Positions 1 to 9,108 of a DNA stretch of 59,526 nucleotides are shown one piece after another (positions within the stretch are counted from its first letter, which is position 1; every line of letters begins with the position of its first letter). The position numbers were made by a program, and so were the translations under genes. The notes below the pieces were generated by a model. That model worked only from the letters and a program-made list of their open reading frames with translations. It ran no database searches and was not told the DNA's origin. Origin of the DNA: Zipacnadum sp036504235 (GTDB lineage Bacteria; Armatimonadota; Zipacnadia; Zipacnadales; Zipacnadaceae); NCBI GenBank assembly GCA_036504235.1, contig DASXVN010000012.1:1-59526 (forward strand), in the 5' to 3' direction.

Positions 1-27
1 CCCCCCCCCCCCCGCCCTACAAACGGC
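1..27. repeat. Truncated copy of family A palindromic repeat at window edge
   Basis: A run of 13 C followed by GCCCTACAAACGG matches the outer edge of the repeats at 432-468, 56321-56360 and 59457-59526 (TTTGTAGGGCGGGGG read on the other strand). The copy is cut by the window edge, and its C run is longer than the five in the other copies, which could be an assembly artefact. Confidence 0.7.
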
Positions 28-61
28 AGGACGTCAGCGGCAGGACGAGGAGTGAGCACAG

Positions 62-412
62 ATGCCGGAAGATCGCGTAGCGCTATATCACATAAGTATC
101 GCGGCGCAACTGGTGGAATGTCACCCCCAGACGCTGCGCATGTATGAGCGGCTGGGGCTGATCGAGCCGGACCGCTCGCAGGCCAACATCCGGCTGTACT
201 CGGACACCGACCTGCAGCGCGTCCGCCAGATCAAGCGGCTCACCCAGGAGATGGGCGTGAACCTCGCCGGGGTGGACCTGGTGCTCAAGCTGCTGGACCG
301 CCTGGACAAGCTGCAGGCGGAGGTGGACCGGCTGCACGAGGCCCTCGAAAAGGGCCCGCGCGCCCTGGGCCCGGCCCGGGAGCGTTCCGCCAAAAAAGTA
401 GATGTGATGTAG
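62..412 (+). CDS. hspR: HspR, MerR-family heat-shock repressor
   Basis: This 116-residue protein is a DNA-binding repressor of chaperone genes in the HspR branch of the MerR family. The N-terminal winged helix-turn-helix carries HPQTLRMYERLGLIEPDR (about residues 21-38), the HspR hallmark. QEMGVNLAGVDLVLKLLDRL (about 68-87) and a C-terminal coiled coil, which dimerises MerR proteins, follow. It has no metal- or drug-binding extension, as expected for HspR. The ATG follows GAGGAGTG at good spacing. The clpB-like gene starts 89 bp downstream on the same strand, an arrangement known from Actinobacteria, where HspR represses clpB and dnaK. No HAIR-type operator (CTTGAGT-N7-ACTCAAG) is visible in the 61 bp available upstream, so the real promoter may lie outside the window. 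Confidence 0.88.
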   Translation: MPEDRVALYHISIAAQLVECHPQTLRMYERLGLIEPDRSQANIRLYSDTDLQRVRQIKRLTQEMGVNLAGVDLVLKLLDRLDKLQAEVDRLHEALEKGPRALGPARERSAKKVDVM

Positions 413-431
413 GGAGGGCCGACAGCAAACG

Positions 432-468
432 ACAAACGGCCGGCGGGGGACGTAGCCCCCGCCCTACA
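432..468. repeat. Family A palindromic repeat between hspR and clpB
   Basis: The core GGCGGGGGACGTAGCCCCCGCC is a near-perfect palindrome flanked by ACAAACGGCC and CTACA. The same unit occurs at 56321-56360 and at both window ends. It fills most of the 89-bp hspR-clpB gap and could affect read-through into clpB. Confidence 0.75.
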
Positions 469-501
469 TAACGGCAGACGGCGTGGCGGGGTGATACGAT
501 C

Positions 502-2946
<2,445 letters not shown>

Positions 2947-2947
2947 A

Positions 2948-3099
2948 GGCATTCCCCGGAGGGGCCGAATACGAGGGAGTTTGCCATGCAAACTCCACGA
3001 AGTATCCGGCCCAGGGCTAGCGCTAAGCGGTGGGCCGGATGCTTGTGGCGGCCTGCTGCGCAGGCCGTCCTCGCATGCGGCCCCTCCCCGAGGCATGCC
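2948..3099. repeat. Nested palindromic element (family C, REPIN-like)
   Basis: Outer inverted arms start GGCATTCCCCGGAGGGGCCG on the left and, read from the other strand, GGCATGCCTCGGGGAGGGGC on the right. Inside lie three hairpins. GGAGTTTGC-cat-GCAAACTCC spans 2976-2996. ATCCGGCCCA (3004-3013) pairs with TGGGCCGGAT (3031-3040). CGGCCTGC-tgc-GCAGGCCG spans 3049-3067. The element fills the space between the convergent clpB and UroD-like genes and may also terminate transcription. The GGAG hairpin recurs with compensatory changes at 56431-56451. Confidence 0.75.
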
Positions 3100-3104
3100 C
3101 CCCT

Positions 3105-4181
3105 CTACGCCCCGCAGACCTCGGCGAGCTTCTCCATATAGTAGCGGAAGTTGGCGAAGGAGACGTCCGGCGGGATGGAGTGATCGGTGTGCGGCATATA
3201 GCCGCCCTCCTCGATCAGGGGGCGCAGGCGCTCCAGCTCCGCGTCAATGGCCGCCGGTCCGTGGGTCAGCGCCCGCTTGTCCACGCCGCCCCAGATGAGT
3301 AGGTCCTGCCCGTACTTGCGCCGCACCTCCAGCACGTCCATCCCCGCCTGGGTTTCGAAGGGGTAGAGCATGTTCAGGCCCGCGTCCCTCCAGACCGGGA
3401 TGAGCGAGTCAATCTGCCCGTCGCTGTCCAGGCCGATGATCTGCACGCCGCGGCCGCGCAGGAACTCCACTACCCGGACGTAGTTGGGCAGCATGTACTT
3501 GCGGGCCATCGCCGGGGACAGGAGCGGTCCGGTCTTGTAGGCCATGTCCTCCCAGAAGCCGAAGGCGTCGATGTCGATCACGTCCAGCACCTGGTCCATG
3601 ATCGCGATGGTCAGGTCCGCGTTGGCCTCCATCATCTCCTGGACGAAGGCCGGGTCGTCGTAGAAGAGCGTGCAGAGCCGCTCGACACCGACCAGGTTGC
3701 GCAAGGGGCCGAAAAACCCGCCCCAGCGGTCGGAGATGACAATGTACGGGAGGGGCTTGAGGCGTTCCGCGCGGAGCTGCGCTTGCCAGTCCGGGCCGAT
3801 GCGGGCGGTCAGGTCGGGCGTCATGTGCTCGGCCCAGAACTTGCGGAAATCCGCGCGGGTCTCCACCGGGAAGCGCACGAACTGGGGCATGGAACTCATC
3901 GGCTGGTTCTTCATCTGCCGCATGAGGATCCCCTCGTGGTTGATGAAGAGGATGGTCTCGGCGTCTTCCTCGAGCACCTCGTAGGCGAAGGGCGGCTGGG
4001 GATTCCACCAGTGTCCGGAGCCGGTCCGTCCGTCGGCGCCCATGCTCAGGTCAAAGCTCTCGTCGTAGCCCTCCGTCTTCCAGCGCTCCACGGTCTCGGG
4101 CCAGGGGCCCCAGTACCAGAAGGGGGCGCGGTCGCGGGGGGCATAATTCATCGTTGCCAGGAAACGTTCGCGGTCATTCAT
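3105..4181 (-). CDS. UroD-like methyltransferase/decarboxylase family protein
   Basis: The 358-residue protein belongs to the uroporphyrinogen decarboxylase-like superfamily (a TIM barrel), which includes true HemE and the corrinoid methyltransferases MtaA and MtbA. It opens with MNDRERFLATMNYAPRDRAP, typical of divergent UroD-like proteins, and has DAFGFWEDMAYKTGPLLSPA in the middle. Near the end, LLIWGGVDKRALTHGP and GGYMPHTDHSIPPDVSFANF give the family's C-terminal metal/substrate region. Homologues of this branch are abundant in environmental bacteria without haem genes nearby, and none are nearby here, so haem synthesis is unlikely; a methyl-transfer or carbohydrate-related role is inference. 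The chosen ATG (4181) is where family similarity begins; a longer frame to 4307 has an atypical leader. The ribosome-binding site is weak. Confidence 0.8.
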   Translation of the reverse strand: MNDRERFLATMNYAPRDRAPFWYWGPWPETVERWKTEGYDESFDLSMGADGRTGSGHWWNPQPPFAYEVLEEDAETILFINHEGILMRQMKNQPMSSMPQFVRFPVETRADFRKFWAEHMTPDLTARIGPDWQAQLRAERLKPLPYIVISDRWGGFFGPLRNLVGVERLCTLFYDDPAFVQEMMEANADLTIAIMDQVLDVIDIDAFGFWEDMAYKTGPLLSPAMARKYMLPNYVRVVEFLRGRGVQIIGLDSDGQIDSLIPVWRDAGLNMLYPFETQAGMDVLEVRRKYGQDLLIWGGVDKRALTHGPAAIDAELERLRPLIEEGGYMPHTDHSIPPDVSFANFRYYMEKLAEVCGA

Positions 4182-4660
4182 AGTGGGTGAAAGTTGGACG
4201 AGCGGAGCCGCGAGACCTGCCGGGCGCAGCTTCACGGAGACATTTTTGGGCGTCGCTGAACTCGCTCCGCGCGGGGCCTCTGTGGCGAAGCTCAAGCTAA
4301 AGCTCAAGGTAAGCTAACCATCAAGCCGTCTACCTGGCGGTGGAGCGTGGCCTTTTCTTTCTCCGCCCAGCGCCGCCTTCTACCGGCGCTGCGCGTTTTC
4401 CCTCACGTTTTTCGTCGCCGAGCCGAAAACTGTCTACGTTGGATATCGGGTTCGACGCGGCGGCGGACAGCGCGGCGACTAGGGGGAAAACCCCATAAAC
4501 ATGGGGTTTGTGCCGGGAGGGGGCCGGGCGAGGCGGCGCTGACGACGGGGAACGAATGATAAATGTTCCGGCAAACATGAGATAATTTTCGAACTCTACG
4601 TTTGGCTGAACAGTCCTTTAGGTATAATCCCCTTACACTTGAGAAAGTCCTGAGCGAAGC
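4182..4660. other. Gene-free leader region upstream of the Tad locus
   Basis: About 480 bp separate the UroD-like start from the pilus promoter. No convincing gene is present. A 9-bp stem AAACCCCAT/ATGGGGTTT with loop AAAC lies at 4488-4509, and ATGTT/AACAT pairs at 4562-4578. A TATAAT box at 4623-4628 lacks a good -35, so it is at best a second weak promoter. Confidence 0.5.
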
Positions 4661-4689
4661 TTGACAAAGGCGGGGGATTGTGATATAAG
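4661..4689 (+). promoter_or_regulatory. Near-consensus housekeeping promoter of the Tad locus
   Basis: TTGACA at 4661-4666 and TATAAG at 4684-4689 are separated by exactly 17 nt. Transcription should begin near 4696, about 36 nt before the small membrane ORF and 320 nt before the first pilin gene. Confidence 0.8.
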
Positions 4690-4731
4690 GTTCAAGCTGC
4701 ATTAAGGCAGCATGCCGTCACGAGGGGCCCG

Positions 4732-4917
4732 ATGGGGGAAGTCGGAAGGGCACCCGGCACGTTTCTCGGGGGGCGAAGAAAAGTGCAAGGGATAGAACCT
4801 AAATCAGTTTACAACACAGTCCTGATCGTAAGCGAGTACGCCGTCTTGGCGCCGCTTCTGATCAGCGGGGCACTCGCCATGTGGCGAGCAGTAACGAACC
4901 TATTCTGGGATGAGTAA
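4732..4917 (+). CDS. Small single-span membrane protein at the head of the pilin array
   Basis: The 61-residue reading frame starts 36 nt after the predicted transcription start and has GAGGGG four nt before its ATG, so it is probably translated. The C-terminal half is a hydrophobic segment, SEYAVLAPLLISGALAMW, followed by RAVTNLFWDE. The EYA(V/L)L...W pattern resembles the Flp pilin core EYALLLALLVVAAISVW of the next genes, but the processing glycine five residues before the Glu is replaced by Val. It may be a degenerate, unprocessed pilin or an unrelated small protein. No family is recognised. Confidence 0.45.
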   Translation: MGEVGRAPGTFLGGRRKVQGIEPKSVYNTVLIVSEYAVLAPLLISGALAMWRAVTNLFWDE

Positions 4918-5015
4918 GTCATAGAATCACCACCGCCCAGAGGTCAATTTTTGTCGGGAGTCCCCGGTGGAGTGGTAGAGGGGCACGTATCACAAAACAC
5001 AAGGAGGAGACACGC

Positions 5016-5192
5016 ATGAACCTGATCAAGGGAATCTGGAAAGACGAAGAGGGCCTGACGACCGTAGAGTACGCACTGCTTCTGGCGCTGCTGGTAGTAG
5101 CGGCCATCAGTGTGTGGACCACGTTCGGCGGCAAGGTCAAGCAGTCCGTCGCTCAGTCCAGCAACGCCTTCGCCAACACGCTGGGCAGCTAG
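5016..5192 (+). CDS. flp: Flp/Fap-type major pilin 1
   Basis: This 58-residue prepilin forms the Tad (type IVc) pilus fibre. A short charged leader ending in DEEG is cut after Gly13 by the prepilin peptidase, leaving mature LTTVEYALLLALLVVAAI. Glu and Tyr at positions 5 and 6 after the cut are the Flp motif. The tail GGKVKQSVAQSSNAFANTLG is nearly identical in the next two genes. A strong AAGGAGG lies just upstream of the ATG. The gene is shorter than usual gene-calling cut-offs and easily missed. A perfect 10-bp inverted repeat at 5200-5220 follows the stop. Confidence 0.92.
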   Translation: MNLIKGIWKDEEGLTTVEYALLLALLVVAAISVWTTFGGKVKQSVAQSSNAFANTLGS

Positions 5193-5199
5193 GACAACC

Positions 5200-5220
5200 C
5201 CTGCGGCCCCGGGCCGCAGG
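5200..5220 (+). terminator. Hairpin after pilin 1 (attenuator or mRNA stabiliser)
   Basis: CCTGCGGCCC-c-GGGCCGCAGG is a perfect inverted repeat starting 8 nt after the stop codon. It lacks a U-run, so it is more likely a stabilising 3' hairpin or leaky attenuator than a full terminator. The remaining 220 bp before pilin 2 hold a 9-bp GGCGGAGCC/GGCTCCGCC stem and no gene. Confidence 0.5.
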
Positions 5221-5442
5221 CAGTATCGAAGAATAGAAAAAACTAGGGCAATGGGGGGCGGAGCCGGCGGAAGAGAGTTTCTCGGCTTCAGGCTCCGCCA
5301 GCGGATGCCGAAACGGATCTGACGAGAGCTCGTTGCCCGCAGCCAGTTTTATCAGCGGCACGGTATGGGGACCGCGTCGCGGCCGTAGCACCAGCCATCT
5401 TTCGATGGCACAGACACAAGAGCATCCTAGGAGGGGCACAAG

Positions 5443-5622
5443 ATGTACAACAAGATCAAGAGCATGTGGAGCGATGAAGAGGGCCTGACGACCGTAGAGT
5501 ACGCGCTGCTGATGGCTCTGTTGGTTGTCGCCGCCATCGGCGTGTGGACCACCTTCGGTGGCAAAGTCAAGCAGTCCGTCGCTCAGTCCAGCAACGCCTT
5601 CGCCAACACCCTGGGTGGGTAG
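5443..5622 (+). CDS. flp: Flp/Fap-type major pilin 2
   Basis: The 59-residue prepilin has leader MYNKIKSMWSDEEG and mature start LTTVEYALLMALLVVAAIGV. From Asp11 to the end it matches pilin 1 at all but a few positions, so it is a recent tandem duplicate. The cut falls after Gly14, with Glu19 and Tyr20 as the Flp signature. TAGGAGGGG provides a strong ribosome-binding site. A hairpin (5633-5662) follows. Having its own long untranslated leader and 3' hairpin suggests the copies can accumulate as separate transcripts. Confidence 0.92.
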   Translation: MYNKIKSMWSDEEGLTTVEYALLMALLVVAAIGVWTTFGGKVKQSVAQSSNAFANTLGG

Positions 5623-5632
5623 ATACTTGGTT

Positions 5633-5662
5633 GAGGGCGGGGCCTCATCGGGCTCCGCCCTC
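5633..5662 (+). terminator. Hairpin after pilin 2
   Basis: GAGGGCGGGGCC (5633-5644) pairs with GGCTCCGCCCTC (5651-5662) with one wobble and a 6-nt loop, ten nt after the stop codon. There is no U-run. The rest of the gap before pilin 3 contains only a GATCCCT-tc-AGGGATC palindrome at 5809-5824. Confidence 0.5.
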
Positions 5663-5853
5663 CGTATACTCGCCCCAGCCGATCTCGGCAGGCGACTCCG
5701 GTCCGTTCTCCGGGGGGAGAGAGACGAACCGCTCGCGGTGAACTCCGACCCAGGCTTGCCCACCAACTGTCAGACCCGACCGAGGACGGGGAAAACCTCG
5801 GGAAGAAAGATCCCTTCAGGGATCAAACACTAATCGTACGGGGGGACTACAAA

Positions 5854-6033
5854 ATGTTGACCAAGATTAAGTCGATGTGGCAGGATGAGGAAGGCCTCAC
5901 CACCGTAGAGTACGCGCTGCTCATGGCTCTGCTAGTCGTTGCGGCCATTACCGTGTGGACCACCTTCGGCGGCAAGGTCAAGGACTCCGTTTCGCAGTCC
6001 AGCAACGCCTTCGCCAACACCCTGGGCAGCTAG
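5854..6033 (+). CDS. flp: Flp/Fap-type major pilin 3
   Basis: The 59-residue prepilin has leader MLTKIKSMWQDEEG and mature start LTTVEYALLMALLVVAAITV. It differs from pilins 1 and 2 mainly in the leader, one residue after the hydrophobic core (Thr) and KDSVSQ in the tail. The cleavage Gly and the EY pair are intact, so it should be processed and assembled. The ribosome-binding site is the less ideal GGGGGGAC. Three nearly identical copies in under 1.1 kb point to gene dosage or antigenic/adhesive variation of the fibre. Confidence 0.92.
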   Translation: MLTKIKSMWQDEEGLTTVEYALLMALLVVAAITVWTTFGGKVKDSVSQSSNAFANTLGS

Positions 6034-6182
6034 TCGCCAGTCAGGGTCTAGAAGTAGTCTACGTTTGCAGCACGTGATCTTTCTCGACAACGAACAGAAG
6101 TAGCTGCCGGCCGCCCGACTCGCCGCCTGGGGGTTGGGCGTCGGCAGCAGTCCGGCCGCGGAGGTCAGGGGAGGTGGGAACA

Positions 6183-6359
6183 ATGTATACGCAACTGTGG
6201 CAGCTGATCGCAGACCAAGAAGGCGCGGCCACCGTTGAGTATGCCCTGTTGCTCGCCGTGCTCGTCCTGTCTTCGCTGGGCGCGTGGCTGGGACTGGGCG
6301 CTAACGTCAAGAAGTCTATAGCCGCCGCCACCAATGCGCTGAGCCGGCCGCTGGGGTGA
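6183..6359 (+). CDS. Divergent Flp-like pilin (pilin 4)
   Basis: The 58-residue prepilin keeps the Flp rule: ADQEG followed by AATVEYALLLAVLVLSSLGA, with the cut after the Gly and an EY pair. It lacks the GGKVKQSV tail of pilins 1-3 and instead ends GANVKKSIAAATNALSRPLG. It may be a minor or tip pilin, or an older duplicate. ATG at 6183 follows GGGGAGG at 8 nt; a GTG at 6174 in the same frame overlaps that site and is rejected. An 11-bp hairpin separates it from the peptidase gene. Confidence 0.88.
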   Translation: MYTQLWQLIADQEGAATVEYALLLAVLVLSSLGAWLGLGANVKKSIAAATNALSRPLG

Positions 6360-6450
6360 GGCGCGTAGCCAGTCGGAACGATTTGCCTTCGTGGGGCCTC
6401 GGGGCTCGAATTCCGGGGGGGAGCAGAGTCTAGAGGGCGAAGGCAACGGG

Positions 6451-6505
6451 GGGCGGGAAGGGGAGCATACGAGATTCACAACCAACCTTCCCGCCCTATT
6501 ACTTT
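6451..6505 (+). terminator. Putative intrinsic terminator between pilins and export genes
   Basis: GGGCGGGAAGG (6451-6461) pairs perfectly with CCTTCCCGCCC (6486-6496), followed by TATTACTTTT. The 24-nt loop is long, so termination may be partial. It would let abundant pilin mRNA be made while lowering expression of the assembly genes. Confidence 0.5.
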
Positions 6506-6535
6506 TCCTAGGCTGACCAGAAAGCCGGTGAACCA

Positions 6536-7063
6536 ATGCAATCAATGACGCTTGCCATAGCCATTCTAACTGTAGCCATCACCGGGATCGCGGTTTACAC
6601 CGACGTTCGCTGGGGCAAGATCTTCAACGCCTTGACGCTGCCGGCCTTGCTGGCGGGTCTGGTGCTCAATGGCCTATACAGCGGGATAGACGGTCTGATC
6701 CTGTCGGTCGAGGGTATCGCCCTGGGGTTTGCTATGTTCATCGTCAGCGCGCTGTTCGGGCGCATCCTGGGTGGTGGCGACATCAAGCTGCTCATGGCGG
6801 TAGGCGCCCTGCAAGGACCATACTTTCTGGCCTGGGCTATTTTCTACACCGCGTTGGCCGGCGCCGTGCTGGCCATCGGGGTGGGGCTGTATCGCGGCGT
6901 GCTGGGCCAGCGCATGCGGCTGCTGGTAGCCAGTCTGTACCTGCGGATGTCGCAAGGCGTGCCGATGGAGATGCACGAGGCCACGGGCGGACCGCGTTTG
7001 CCGTACGCCATCGCCATCAGTCTCGGTAGCGTCGTTGCGCTGGTCGTCCTGCACGCCAGTTAG
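6536..7063 (+). CDS. cpaA: TadV/CpaA prepilin peptidase
   Basis: The 175-residue membrane aspartic protease cuts the leader from Flp prepilins on the cytoplasmic side. Several hydrophobic spans cover most of it. The first catalytic Asp is in AVYTDVRWGKIFN and the second in the GxGD-type motif GGGDIKLLMAVGA (about residues 80-92). Its small size, with no N-methyltransferase half, is typical of Tad-type A24 peptidases. It lies directly after its four likely substrates. A slightly long cytoplasmic or loop segment (YLRMSQGVPMEMHEATGGPR) precedes the last span. Confidence 0.92.
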   Translation: MQSMTLAIAILTVAITGIAVYTDVRWGKIFNALTLPALLAGLVLNGLYSGIDGLILSVEGIALGFAMFIVSALFGRILGGGDIKLLMAVGALQGPYFLAWAIFYTALAGAVLAIGVGLYRGVLGQRMRLLVASLYLRMSQGVPMEMHEATGGPRLPYAIAISLGSVVALVVLHAS

Positions 7064-7100
7064 GCCAGGTTTTTACTCTCACGCAGAGGGGGTGGGTCAC

Positions 7101-7601
7101 ATGGAGGCAACGGAGCGAGCCAGGTACATCAAGCAGCAAGTACGTCGGCGGCGGACGTGGGGTAGCCTGAGTGTGGAAATGGCGGTGGTGGCCCCGATCC
7201 TGGTCATCCTGATGTTCGGCACCATCGAGATGGGCTTGCTGTACAAGGACGTATTGTCCCTGAACAACTCGGCCCTGGAAGGCGCTCGATATGCCGCCTT
7301 GGGTAACCAGACCGCGGATGTATTGGCGCGGGCAAAGTCGGCGGCGCCCACGATGTTGGCCGGGACGATTACCGCCACGCAGGAGTACCGGACGTACAAC
7401 GCGTCCACCAGCACCTGGAGCGCCTGGACGCCGCTCACCAACTCCGGCGGGTACAACATAGCGCCGAGTGGTGGACAGGTACGCATCACGCTGAACTATC
7501 CGCACAAACTGGCCACCGGCGGCTTGTTCGCCAGCATGGCCACCGACAAGGTCAACAACACCGTCACGGTCAAAGCGTCGGTCGTAATGATGCGGCAATA
7601 G
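7101..7601 (+). CDS. tadE: TadE-like pseudopilin
   Basis: The 166-residue minor pilin-like protein is needed for Tad fibre assembly. A basic N-terminus (YIKQQVRRRRTWG) precedes SLSVEMAVVAPILVILMFGT, the TadE transmembrane segment with its conserved Glu five residues after a Gly that serves as the probable cleavage site. The remainder is an extracytoplasmic domain rich in Thr, Ser and Tyr. ATG 7101 follows AGAGGGGGTGG; an in-frame start at 7035 lies inside the peptidase gene and is less likely. No TadF or TadG partner is present. Confidence 0.85.
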   Translation: MEATERARYIKQQVRRRRTWGSLSVEMAVVAPILVILMFGTIEMGLLYKDVLSLNNSALEGARYAALGNQTADVLARAKSAAPTMLAGTITATQEYRTYNASTSTWSAWTPLTNSGGYNIAPSGGQVRITLNYPHKLATGGLFASMATDKVNNTVTVKASVVMMRQ

Positions 7602-7907
7602 CGACGACGACGACCCGACCAGACTTGGTGTATCTTGAAAATCGTCACAGACGATGGTATCTTAGCACCTCGGTCTTGAGCTAGCAGCAACGACTACAGC
7701 AGCCTGGGGAGCGTCGCGGTTCGGAGTCCTTGGGGGAGGACTCAACTACGAATCTCGCGGCGAAACAGTTGTCATGCGGGGCCCGACGACAACTTGGCTC
7801 TTTTTCCCCCCCCGCCCGGGGCGCGCACCTCTGGCCTTGTGCCGGATCAGTGCGTCCCGGGACGCCCTCATCCCCGGAGTCGCAGTATCATCCCCGGCAA
7901 GAGACAC

Positions 7908-7933
7908 GACGTCATGACGTTAGACGTGACGTC
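7908..7933. promoter_or_regulatory. Candidate operator: GACGTCA/TGACGTC inverted repeat
   Basis: GACGTCA at 7908-7914 and TGACGTC at 7927-7933 form a perfect 7-bp inverted repeat with a 12-nt spacer that itself contains TGACGT. It is centred about 65 bp upstream of the cpaB promoter -10, a position suited to an activator. The binding protein is unknown; the neighbouring OmpR-type regulator normally prefers direct repeats. Confidence 0.4.
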
Positions 7934-7979
7934 CCGAGCGGCCGGGAGAGAATCCCCCTTTCTTTCCCGGAGCTAATTG

Positions 7980-7988
7980 TGATATAAT
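7980..7988 (+). promoter_or_regulatory. Extended -10 promoter for cpaBCEF-tadBC
   Basis: TGATATAAT (7980-7988) is a perfect extended -10 element (TGnTATAAT). No good -35 is seen 17 nt upstream, consistent with activator dependence. Transcription would start near 7995, about 75 nt before cpaB. Confidence 0.6.
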
Positions 7989-8069
7989 GCAAGATGCTCT
8001 ACAAGCCCAGGTCATCACTGCAATTATCGAAGCCTTAGTCACAGCAACAACAGGAAGGGGGAGGTGCTG

Positions 8070-9068
8070 ATGAGGATCACCCGCCGCACCTCAGTGATCA
8101 TCGCCATCGTCTGTGCGACTGGCGCCGCCTTGCTGAGCATCGTGTACTTGCGCAGCCAGGCCGCCAAGGTAGCCCCGCCGGCGCCGACGGCGACGATTTC
8201 CGTACCGGTTCCTCTGCTCACCCTCGGAGCCGGTTCTCGTATCACCGCCGACAAGCTCACCCTCAAGGAATTCCCGCGCGAATCGGTGGGCCAGGATATT
8301 GTTGCCAAGTCGGAGGAGCTGGAAGGACAGCGCCTCACCGCCGAGGCGGCTGCCGGCATGCCGATACCCCGCAGCAAGCTGGTGGCCTTCTCTCCGGAAG
8401 CTGGTCTGTCGTACGTCGTGCCCGATGGCCTACGGGCCGTCACGGTGGGCGTGGACAACATCGCCGGCGTAGGGGGCTTCCTCAAGCTGGGGGATCGCGT
8501 GGACGTGCTTTCCACCTTCGACTTCGGCCAGCAGCGTATCTTCACCAAGACGATCCTCCAAGACGTGCTCGTGCTGGCCGTAGGCGCGGAGGCCACCAGC
8601 CCCCAGCCTAAGAAGCCCGCCGAGGGGCAGTCCACCCCGGCTGCCGGAGGGCAAGCGTCACCTCCGCCGGCTGAGGGGGGGCCGCCTAAGGTGCCCAGCG
8701 TGACTCTGGCGGTTACCCCGCAGCAGGCGCAGGTCCTGGTGCTGGCTGTGCAACGAGGCAAGCTTCAGTTGGCCATGCGGCCCAAGAGCGATAGCCGCGT
8801 GATGGGCCTGCCGCCAACCACTAGCGACTCAGTGATGGGGGGGTTGCCGCCACCGGTAGGTGCGCCGCTGCCTCCGGGCGCTCCCCTCACGGCCCGAGCC
8901 GCCTCGATTGCCACCCGCGCTATGCCGGGCGGCGGGGCCGCAGCAGCACCCGGGACACCGGGCGGACCCGGCGGGTTTGGCCTCCCGGGAGCCGCGGGAT
9001 CTGCCACTTCCAACAAACCTGCCGTGGACATATGGCGGGGCGGACAAAAGGAGGTGGTGACTCCGTAA
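8070..9068 (+). CDS. cpaB: CpaB/RcpC pilus assembly protein
   Basis: The 332-residue periplasmic protein supports the Tad secretin. It has an N-terminal membrane anchor (SVIIAIVCATGAALLSIVYL), an SAF-like domain (VPLLTLGAGSRITADKLTLK, about 48-67, onward) and the RcpC domain around LRAVTVGVDNIAGVGGFLKL-GDRVDVLSTFDF. The C-terminal 90 residues are a low-complexity Pro/Gly/Ala tail, longer than usual for CpaB and possibly able to span the periplasm or contact the secretin. ATG 8070 fits the GGGGGAGG site better than the GTG six nt upstream. The secretin starts 40 bp later. Confidence 0.9.
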   Translation: MRITRRTSVIIAIVCATGAALLSIVYLRSQAAKVAPPAPTATISVPVPLLTLGAGSRITADKLTLKEFPRESVGQDIVAKSEELEGQRLTAEAAAGMPIPRSKLVAFSPEAGLSYVVPDGLRAVTVGVDNIAGVGGFLKLGDRVDVLSTFDFGQQRIFTKTILQDVLVLAVGAEATSPQPKKPAEGQSTPAAGGQASPPPAEGGPPKVPSVTLAVTPQQAQVLVLAVQRGKLQLAMRPKSDSRVMGLPPTTSDSVMGGLPPPVGAPLPPGAPLTARAASIATRAMPGGGAAAAPGTPGGPGGFGLPGAAGSATSNKPAVDIWRGGQKEVVTP

Positions 9069-9108
9069 GTCAGGATACCTCCGGGTATTACTGGCCAGGA
9101 GCATCGCC

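Larger units (their letters stand above)
7602..8069. other. Gene-free regulatory gap within the Tad locus
   Basis: About 470 bp between tadE and cpaB carry no convincing gene; an 85-codon frame at 7730-7987 has no recognisable domain and runs into the promoter. The gap holds a GACGTCA inverted repeat and an extended -10 promoter, so the second half of the locus is probably a separate transcription unit. Confidence 0.55.

Noticed and set aside
4448..4470. GGGTTCGACGC resembling a tRNA T-arm
   Set aside because: No acceptor, D or anticodon stems can be folded around it; no tRNA was found anywhere in the window.
4330..4578. 82- and 99-codon minus-strand frames upstream of the Tad locus (4330-4578, 4403-4702)
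   Set aside because: Basic, low-complexity translations without domains; they cover the hairpins and the pilus promoter.
4561..4740. c-di-GMP (GEMM) riboswitch before the pilin genes
   Set aside because: The conserved CACGCACAGGGCAAACC and GACGCAAAGC pieces are absent.
7730..7987. 85-codon open frame between tadE and cpaB
   Set aside because: No domain, poor composition, no clear ribosome-binding site, and it runs into the cpaB promoter.
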